The translations under genes and the position numbers were made by a program. A stretch of 14,245 nucleotides of DNA. Origin: Dehalococcoidia bacterium. Its GTDB lineage: Bacteria; Chloroflexota; Dehalococcoidia; GIF9; AB-539-J10. Of the stretch, positions 5,122-10,761 are shown one piece after another. Below the pieces are notes generated by a model. That model saw nothing but the letters and a program-made list of their open reading frames with translations, did no database searches and was not told the DNA's origin. Each line of letters opens with the position of its first letter. Position 1 is the first letter of the stretch. The stretch lies in the NCBI GenBank assembly GCA_023129815.1, contig JAGMBH010000130.1, positions 1 through 14,245 on the forward strand, given 5' to 3'.

Positions 5122-5190
5122 GGAAGCAAAGGGCTCACAATGACAGACAGGTGCTGCTAAAGAACTACCTACTATGATACTTAACGGGCA

Positions 5191-5199
5191 TGATATACT
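5191..5199 (+). promoter_or_regulatory. argF promoter, extended -10, near-leaderless
   Basis: TGATATACT (5191-5199) is an extended -10 (TGn plus TATACT). Transcription would start around 5206-5208, at or next to the ATG of argF at 5208. There is no Shine-Dalgarno before argF, which fits a leaderless transcript. The same layout is preserved in the duplicated copy at 1186-1205. Confidence 0.45.
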
Positions 5200-5207
5200 A
5201 AAGTCAT

Positions 5208-6143
5208 ATGAAGAAAGATTTACTCTCGGTATCCGCCCTCAGCCGCAAGGAGATTGAGCAGCTCATAGAGCAAGCCTTGCGTATGAAGCAAAAGGGCGTA
5301 CAAGCTCTCCTCTCAGGGAAAACCCTGGCTCTTCTCTTCGAGAAGCCTTCCTTGCGCACCAGGGTTAGCTTCGACCTAGCCATACATCAGTTAGGCGGGC
5401 ACGCTATCTACCTATCTCCAGACGAGGTAGGCTTAGGCAGGCGAGAAGCGATTCCGGATGTAGCGCGGGTGCTCAGCCGCTACGTTAATGGTATTGCCGC
5501 CCGCACCTTTTCTCACCAGACTTTGCTCATTCTGGCCGAGCATTCCTCTGTGCCGGTAATTAATGCTCTCTCTGATTTGGAACATCCATGTCAGGTACTT
5601 TCTGACCTCCTCACCATATATGAAAAGAAAGGCAGGCTTGCCGGTTTGACTTTGGCTTTCATCGGCGATGGCAATAATGTAGCTCACAGCTTACTCCTTG
5701 CTGCCTCACTTACAGGAATGAATTTCCGCATTGCTTCCCCACTAGGTTATGAAATTAAGAAACAAGTATTGAATCAAAGCCGAGAACTTGCTACTTCTAG
5801 CGGCAGCCAAATTGAGCTAACGGCCGAGCCTGGTGAGGCAGCCAAAGAGGCCGACATAGTATATACTGATGTGTGGACTAGCATGGGGCAGGAAGCCGAA
5901 GCAGAGAAACGGCGTCTCGCCTTTTCTGGTTATCAGGTAGACGATAAGCTATTATCTTTGGCCAAAGGAGATGCTTTATTTATGCATCCTTTGCCAGCTC
6001 ACCATGGTGAGGAAATTTCCGCCCGTCTATTAGATAGCCCCCAATCGGTGGTTTTTGACCAGGCAGCAAACAGGCTTCATCTGCAAAAGGCATTGTTGGC
6101 TAAATTGCTTTTACCAACCAACTCAGGAGTAGCAAGTAAATGA
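5208..6143 (+). CDS. argF: ornithine carbamoyltransferase
   Basis: Forms citrulline from ornithine and carbamoyl phosphate in arginine synthesis, in the cytoplasm as a trimer. 311 residues is the usual length. Carbamoyl-phosphate motifs are SLRTR (48-52, within EKPSLRTRVSFD) and HPCQ (126-129). The ornithine loop DVWTSMGQE (221-229) separates it from aspartate carbamoyltransferase, as does the C-terminal VFDQAANRLHLQKAL. The usual HCLPA motif reads HPLPA (260-264), so the cysteine that normally contacts ornithine is a proline. ATG 5208 has no Shine-Dalgarno, and the promoter lies directly upstream. The stop overlaps the der start by 4 nt (ATGA). A truncated relative of its 5' end occurs at 1203. 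AOTCase-type substrate variation cannot be excluded. Confidence 0.9.
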   Translation: MKKDLLSVSALSRKEIEQLIEQALRMKQKGVQALLSGKTLALLFEKPSLRTRVSFDLAIHQLGGHAIYLSPDEVGLGRREAIPDVARVLSRYVNGIAARTFSHQTLLILAEHSSVPVINALSDLEHPCQVLSDLLTIYEKKGRLAGLTLAFIGDGNNVAHSLLLAASLTGMNFRIASPLGYEIKKQVLNQSRELATSSGSQIELTAEPGEAAKEADIVYTDVWTSMGQEAEAEKRRLAFSGYQVDDKLLSLAKGDALFMHPLPAHHGEEISARLLDSPQSVVFDQAANRLHLQKALLAKLLLPTNSGVASK

Positions 6144-7483
6144 CAAAACCAATCATAGCTATTGTAGGCCGGACTAATGTAGGTAAGTCCACCTTGCTCA
6201 ACCGCTTGGCGGGCAAGCGCCTAGCTGTCGTTGCCGATTTACCGGGAACTACTCGGGATCGCGTTCTTGCTCCTGTTTCATGGCAGGGGAGAGAGCTAAC
6301 CATGGTTGATAGCGGTGGCTGGCAAGCAAAGCCACAGACGACTTTAGATGAAATGGTTAAGCAGCAAGTGGAAGCAGCCATCAGCCATGCGGAGGTCATT
6401 ATTTTCCTTACCGATGCTAAGGAGGGGCTTATTCCCGCGGATGAAGAAATAGCCGATATATTGCGTGCTGCCAACAAGCCCGCAGTGTTAGCGGTAAATA
6501 AGATAGATTCTGTAAAGCAAGGGGATTCGGTGGCTGATTTTTATCGATTAGGTATCGGTACACCCGTAGCTATTAGTGCCTATCATAACCGAGGGATAGA
6601 CGAGCTTATGGATGCTGTGCTAGCCTTTCTCCCCCCATCAACCACCAGCTTTGTAGAGCCAGAAGAGGCTAAACTAGCTATTGTGGGGCGACCCAACGTA
6701 GGAAAGTCAACATTGCTGAATGCACTGCTCGGCAATGAGAGAGCCATTGTCCATGAGGCTCCAGGGACTACTCGTGATACTCTTGATGCTATGGCCCATT
6801 GGGATGATAAGAAGGCATTACTCATTGATACTGCTGGTATCAAACGACGCGGCCGGGTCGGTACTGGCGTTAACTACTACAGCCTGATTCGCGCCGTTCA
6901 AGCTATTAACCGATGCGATATCGCCTTATTACTAATCGATGCTGGCGAATTTATCACCGCCCAAGATATGCATATCGCTGGCTATATTATAGAAGTTGGC
7001 AAGGGTATGGTGTTGGTGGTTAATAAATGGGACCTCGTTCCTCAGGAACAGAGACAGCAATTTAAGCAGTATATGAAAAAGCGGCTTAGGTTTATGCCTT
7101 ATGTGCCCACTCTTTACATCTCCGCCAAGTTAGGGCACAATATTGATAGAATCTTACCCCAAGCTTGGCAGGTATGGCAGGAAAGGCAGAAGCGTTTACC
7201 GAACTCAGCAGTTAACATGGTTATTAAACAAGCAGTAGACAGTCACCCCCCGCCTCGTATGGGCTCTAAACGATTGCACATCGCCCAAGCTTATCAAGAC
7301 GAATCCAGACCTTCAGCTTTCGTGCTACAAGTTAATGACCCACATTTAGTCCACTTTTCCTACCAGAGGTACTTGGAGAATAAACTTCGCCATAGCTTTG
7401 GTTTTTGTGGCTCCCCTTTGCACCTGATCTTCATCAGGGCTAACAGTAAAAGGAGTAGAAGGACAAAGGTGGTGAAAACATGA
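6140..7483 (+). CDS. der: ribosome-associated GTPase Der (EngA)
   Basis: Tandem GTPase needed for maturation of the 50S ribosomal subunit. 447 residues, full length. The first G domain has GRTNVGKS (10-17), DSGG (57-60) and NKID (120-123). The second has GRPNVGKS (183-190), DTAGI (230-234) and NKWD (295-298). A KH-like domain fills about 355-440 and the end is basic (RANSKRSRRTKVV), as expected for rRNA contact. ATG 6140 overlaps the argF stop, and its own stop overlaps the plsY start, each by ATGA, so argF-der-plsY are translationally coupled. All nucleotide-binding residues are in place. Confidence 0.96.
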   Translation: MTKPIIAIVGRTNVGKSTLLNRLAGKRLAVVADLPGTTRDRVLAPVSWQGRELTMVDSGGWQAKPQTTLDEMVKQQVEAAISHAEVIIFLTDAKEGLIPADEEIADILRAANKPAVLAVNKIDSVKQGDSVADFYRLGIGTPVAISAYHNRGIDELMDAVLAFLPPSTTSFVEPEEAKLAIVGRPNVGKSTLLNALLGNERAIVHEAPGTTRDTLDAMAHWDDKKALLIDTAGIKRRGRVGTGVNYYSLIRAVQAINRCDIALLLIDAGEFITAQDMHIAGYIIEVGKGMVLVVNKWDLVPQEQRQQFKQYMKKRLRFMPYVPTLYISAKLGHNIDRILPQAWQVWQERQKRLPNSAVNMVIKQAVDSHPPPRMGSKRLHIAQAYQDESRPSAFVLQVNDPHLVHFSYQRYLENKLRHSFGFCGSPLHLIFIRANSKRSRRTKVVKT

Positions 7484-8115
7484 TAACTGCTAAATTCATT
7501 GCTGCGGTGGTCATTGCCTATCTTCTTGGCTCCATTCCCTTTGGCTTGATCATAGGCAAACTTAAAAAAGGTGTTGATGTCAGAAAATATGGAAGTGGCA
7601 AGACTGGCGCCACTAATGTAATGCGCACCGTAGGGACCAAGTTTGGCATTTTAACCATAGTTCTTGATGTGGCTAAAGCTGCTGGAGCAGTAGTGCTAGC
7701 TGGAGTAATTATAGACAGCGGCGCCTTGACCATCGGCGGCATACCCCTCCACCAGATGGCTCAAGTTACGGCTGGTCTGGCAGCAGTGGCAGGGCATAAC
7801 TGGCCTATATTTGCTAAATTTAAAGGTGGCCGCGGCGTAACTGCTTATTTTGGCACATTGCTTGCTATCTATCCTCCGGCAGCTATATTTGGAGTCGAAG
7901 TTCTAGCTATATCGGCATTGCGTAGCCGGCACATGTCCTTAGGCTCTATACTTGGAGCCCTAGCCGCTTGGTGTTTATTGATACCCTTAACTATTAATTA
8001 TAATTCTCCCCCCGTTTATCTAGCTTATGGCTTAGCAGGTATAGCCTTGCTTGTCTACCAGCACCGCGACAATGTAAAGCGCTTACAGCTGGGCACAGAA
8101 CGCCGATTATGGTGA
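7480..8115 (+). CDS. plsY: acyl-phosphate:glycerol-3-phosphate acyltransferase PlsY
   Basis: Integral membrane enzyme that transfers an acyl group from acyl phosphate to sn-glycerol 3-phosphate, making lysophosphatidate in the first membrane step of phospholipid synthesis. 211 residues with about five transmembrane helices. The conserved motifs are LLGSIPFGLIIGK (15-27), YGSGKTGATNVMRT (37-50) and GHNWPIFAKFKGGRGV (105-120). The first loop has K where many PlsY have N (GSGN), a change likely tolerated. Coupled to der through ATGA and followed after 22 nt by gpsA, which supplies its substrate. Confidence 0.94.
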   Translation: MITAKFIAAVVIAYLLGSIPFGLIIGKLKKGVDVRKYGSGKTGATNVMRTVGTKFGILTIVLDVAKAAGAVVLAGVIIDSGALTIGGIPLHQMAQVTAGLAAVAGHNWPIFAKFKGGRGVTAYFGTLLAIYPPAAIFGVEVLAISALRSRHMSLGSILGALAAWCLLIPLTINYNSPPVYLAYGLAGIALLVYQHRDNVKRLQLGTERRLW

Positions 8116-8137
8116 AGAAAAAAGCTAGCCTTAAACC

Positions 8138-9124
8138 ATGCCTAAAACTACCATTATAGGCAATACTACCTGGGGTAACACTTTAGCTTCTTTGCTGAGT
8201 GATAAAGGGATAGCAGTAAAGCTATGGGCGCGCAGCAAAGCCGAGGTTGAGGGGCTGAATCAGAAAACACGTAGCTACTCCCCTACCAGCCATATTGAAG
8301 AGGCTTTAGACAGGGCTGATCTGGTAATTTGGGCCGTTCCTTCACAAAAACTGAGGCAAAATGTTATTCAGGCTAAGAATTACTTAACCAATTCAATGCT
8401 ATTGATGAGCGTTGCTAAGGGATTAGAGGAGGATAGCGGTAAGAGGATGTCTCAAGTAATGGCAGAGGAAATTGCCCCCGCTTTGAGAAAGCAGATTTGT
8501 GTTCTTTCCGGTCCCAATCTGGCCAAAGAAATTGCTCAAGGCCTGCCTGCTGCCTCGGTAATCGCGGCACAGGATATAACTGTGGCTGAGAGAGCACGAG
8601 ACCTGATGAATTCGCCTAAATTCCTTCTGCTTACTACCGATGATATTATCGGGGTAGAGTTAGGTGGAGCTCTAAAAAATATCGTAGCTTTAGGCGCCGG
8701 GATGATCGATGGGTTGGGCCTGGGTGACAATGCTAAGGCTGCCTTCATCACTTGGAGCTGGACTGAAGTTATTTCTCTCGGGGTAGCCTTGGGAGCTAAG
8801 GCCAGCACCTTTTACGGTTTAGCTGGCTTAGGCGACTTAATAGCCACTTGTGCTAGCGCCTTGAGTCGCAATCACTACGTTGGTTACGAATTAGCTAAAG
8901 GTCGCTCTCTGAAGGAAATATCTGCTTCTATGACACAGGTTGCCGAGGGGGTTTACACTGCCATGGCAGTTCACCAAATAATACGGAAGTTGACTTTGGA
9001 AACCCCTATTATCAATCTTATTTATCAAGTCCTTTTTGAAAACTTGCCAGCAACTGAAGCACTGGCTGATTTCGGTGAGCTAACAAAGAGCCACTATCAA
9101 CCCTCGTTAGATGCCCTAAGGTAA
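8138..9124 (+). CDS. gpsA: NAD(P)-dependent glycerol-3-phosphate dehydrogenase
   Basis: Reduces dihydroxyacetone phosphate to sn-glycerol 3-phosphate, the substrate of PlsY encoded next to it. 328 residues. The Rossmann fold starts at residue 3 with TTIIGNTTWGNTLA; the usual GxGxWG is GNTTWG, so the middle glycine is Thr. Further motifs are SVAKGLE (91-97), LSGPNLAKEIAQG (123-135), ELGGALKNIVALGAGMIDGLGLG (174-196) with the catalytic lysine at 180, GLAGLGDL (227-234) and SRNHYVG (243-249). No clear Shine-Dalgarno precedes the ATG. Its last 9 nt overlap the end of dnaJ on the other strand. Confidence 0.95.
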   Translation: MPKTTIIGNTTWGNTLASLLSDKGIAVKLWARSKAEVEGLNQKTRSYSPTSHIEEALDRADLVIWAVPSQKLRQNVIQAKNYLTNSMLLMSVAKGLEEDSGKRMSQVMAEEIAPALRKQICVLSGPNLAKEIAQGLPAASVIAAQDITVAERARDLMNSPKFLLLTTDDIIGVELGGALKNIVALGAGMIDGLGLGDNAKAAFITWSWTEVISLGVALGAKASTFYGLAGLGDLIATCASALSRNHYVGYELAKGRSLKEISASMTQVAEGVYTAMAVHQIIRKLTLETPIINLIYQVLFENLPATEALADFGELTKSHYQPSLDALR

Positions 9125-10189
9125 TTTGGCTTTGGGTAATATCTTAGCCAACTCTTCGAAAAGGCGTCGTTGCTTCCCATCTAAATGTTGCGGAGTAACT
9201 ACCACAACTTTGACCAATTGATCACCCTTCCCCCTGCCATTAAGCTGCGGCACTCCCTTGCCTTTAAGGCGAAAAACCCTTCCATTCTGTGTGCCTGGTG
9301 GTATCCTTAGGCTTGCCTTCCCATCTAAAGAGGGCACTTCTATCTCATCACCTAGAGTAGCCTGAGCAAAATTAATGGGTAACTCACAAAGAATATCGCT
9401 CCCGTCTCTACAAAACAACTTATGTGGTCTCACTGAAAGGTCAATGTAGAGAGCGCCAGGCGCTCCTCCGTACAAGCCAGCATCCCCCTCGCCATCGAGG
9501 TGCACTTGATAACCATCATCCACACCGGCTGGAATATCCACCGTTAGCTTGCGTTTTACCTTTACTCTCCCCTTTCCACCGCATTGGGAGCAGGGGTGGG
9601 GGATTATAATGCCGCTGCCTTTACAACGGGGGCAGGTGGTAATGTGGCTGAAGCGGCCAAAAATACTCTGCTGAACTTTTCTCACCTGTCCTGTCCCACG
9701 ACACTCAGGGCAAGTTTGAGGATTTGTCCCTGGCTGGCTACCAATGCCATGGCATGAAGGACAGTTCTCAATACGCTGTATTTCAACTTCTTTCTGACAG
9801 CCAAAGACTGCTTCCTCAAAAGAAAGAGTGAGGTGGGTTTGCAGACTATCCCCCCTTTGTGGAGCACGCTGGGCAGTCCTACCAAACGGACTCCCACCAA
9901 AACCACCAAAAAAGGATTCGAAAATATCACCTAGCCCACCAAAATCAGGAAAACCATGCCATTCTTCCGTAGCTACTCGACCATAGCGGTCGTAACTACT
10001 CCTTTTCTCCGGGTCAGAAAGGATCTGGTAAGCCTCATTTATTTCCTTAAATTTATCTTCTGCCCCGGGATTTTTATTGTGGTCGGGATGGTACTGAAAA
10101 GCCAGCTTGCGAAACGTCCTCTTGATTTCCTCATCACTGGCGTTCCGCGGCACGCCCAACACTTCATAATAATCTCGTTTTATCGCCAT
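9116..10189 (-). CDS. dnaJ: chaperone DnaJ (type I Hsp40)
   Basis: Co-chaperone that delivers unfolded protein to DnaK and stimulates its ATPase; cytoplasmic dimer. 357 residues. J domain 5-70 with HPD at 34-36; Gly/Phe linker about 79-104 (GGLGDIFESFFGGFGG); zinc region with four CxxCxGxG repeats at Cys143, 160, 186 and 200; then the two beta-barrel substrate domains (VDIPAGVDDGYQVHL, LRIPPGTQNGRVFRLKGKG) and a dimerisation tail. All eight cysteines are present. No dnaK or grpE is next to it and no CIRCE operator is seen upstream. It converges on gpsA with a 9-bp overlap and no terminator between. Its promoter is at 10212-10241. Confidence 0.95.
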   Translation of the reverse strand: MAIKRDYYEVLGVPRNASDEEIKRTFRKLAFQYHPDHNKNPGAEDKFKEINEAYQILSDPEKRSSYDRYGRVATEEWHGFPDFGGLGDIFESFFGGFGGSPFGRTAQRAPQRGDSLQTHLTLSFEEAVFGCQKEVEIQRIENCPSCHGIGSQPGTNPQTCPECRGTGQVRKVQQSIFGRFSHITTCPRCKGSGIIIPHPCSQCGGKGRVKVKRKLTVDIPAGVDDGYQVHLDGEGDAGLYGGAPGALYIDLSVRPHKLFCRDGSDILCELPINFAQATLGDEIEVPSLDGKASLRIPPGTQNGRVFRLKGKGVPQLNGRGKGDQLVKVVVVTPQHLDGKQRRLFEELAKILPKAKLP

Positions 10190-10211
10190 AGTTAGTTAAC
10201 CCCAATCTTTT

Positions 10212-10241
10212 AGTATAGACCTTAAACTGCCCTGTTGACAA
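10212..10241 (-). promoter_or_regulatory. dnaJ promoter
   Basis: On the minus strand TTGTCA (10241-10236) and TATACT (10217-10212) are separated by 18 nt, each one base from the sigma-70 consensus. The start would be near 10205, leaving a leader of about 16 nt before the ATG at 10189. This is a vegetative-type promoter, not an obvious heat-shock one. Confidence 0.6.
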
Positions 10242-10535
10242 CTTTTATACGCAAGTATATGCAGCTTGCCAAACTATCGAGGGCAAAACTTTACCCATTT
10301 ATTCTTATGAGTATGAAAGACATATTTTGGGGGCTATAGCCAGGATTTTGAAGCAGCTCACTGAATTGCTAAAGTCTGAGAGTGGGGCTCTCAGTTAATC
10401 ATTTCTTCTTTAGTCGCCGTCTTTCTATCGCTATCTACATCACTTCCCTCCTTTCTAGAGGCTGTTTAATTTTGCCTCAGATTGAAAACTAGACTTGCCT
10501 CATCCAGTTTTAATAACCTTCACCCCATGATTCTC

Positions 10536-10618
10536 GTAGTGCGACCCTTTAGGGTCGTGCACAAGGCTACCCTGTGTAGTAATCCTCGCTACTACACAGG
10601 GCTAAAACCTCGCACTAC
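10536..10618. repeat. 83-bp nested inverted repeat (three-way-junction type)
   Basis: Outer arms GTAGTGCGA (10536-10544) and TCGCACTAC (10610-10618) enclose two more perfect hairpins: CGACCC-TTTA-GGGTCG (10542-10557) and CCCTGTGTAGTA (10570-10581) with TACTACACAGGG (10590-10601) around an 8-nt loop. The outer left arm shares three bases with the first inner hairpin. There is no T-tract and no coding capacity. It may be a dispersed repeat or a structured RNA in the space between two heat-shock-related genes. Confidence 0.7.
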
Positions 10619-10700
10619 ATTTCTAAACACCTTCTTCTATTTTCCTGGGTAGCCCTGCTCGCACAGCTAATAAACATTATGCCAAGCCCTTAAAAATGTT

Positions 10701-10706
10701 TATAAT
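10701..10706 (+). promoter_or_regulatory. clpC promoter -10
   Basis: Consensus TATAAT in an AT-rich stretch. The -35 is poor (TTATGC with an 18-nt spacer). The predicted start near 10713 gives a 49-nt leader that contains the ribosome site. No CtsR-like or CIRCE operator is visible around it. Confidence 0.45.
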
Positions 10707-10746
10707 ATAAAAGGGATGGAAGAAATTAAGCGAGATAAAGTATATC

Positions 10747-10752
10747 AGGAGG
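10747..10752 (+). promoter_or_regulatory. Shine-Dalgarno of clpC
   Basis: AGGAGG ends 9 nt before the ATG at 10762 and supports that start. Confidence 0.75.
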
Positions 10753-10761
10753 AATAGAACC

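Larger units (their letters stand above)
4864..5190. other. repeat-rich spacer upstream of argF
   Basis: This stretch holds no gene. In order it contains the terminator of the accessory block, a second hairpin with its T-run on the minus strand, a 97-bp palindromic element and a partial palindromic repeat end (CTCACAATGACA, 5134-5145). From 5134 on it aligns with the region upstream of the argF remnant at 1128. Confidence 0.6.
10190..10761. other. intergenic region between divergent dnaJ and clpC
   Basis: 572 bp without a credible gene. It holds the dnaJ promoter (10212-10241), a small hairpin CTGAGAG/CTCTCAG (10376-10382 and 10388-10394), a nested inverted repeat (10536-10618) and the clpC promoter and ribosome site. 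A frame at 10219-10398 is open for 59 codons but has no ATG or GTG. No CIRCE (TTAGCACTC-N9-GAGTGCTAA) was found. Confidence 0.6.

Noticed and set aside
10235..10263. TTGACA with TATATG/TATGCA on the plus strand as a promoter
   Set aside because: The -10 candidates are poor at acceptable spacing, and the TGACAA here is better explained as the -35 of the dnaJ promoter on the other strand.
10219..10398. Open frame of 59 codons reading ...EYERHILGAIARILKQLTELLKS...
   Set aside because: It looks somewhat protein-like but has no ATG or GTG start, no ribosome site, and its end forms a CTGAGAG/CTCTCAG hairpin. At most it is a gene remnant.
10190..10761. CIRCE or CtsR heat-shock operator near dnaJ and clpC
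   Set aside because: Neither TTAGCACTC-N9-GAGTGCTAA nor a tandem heptad repeat is present.
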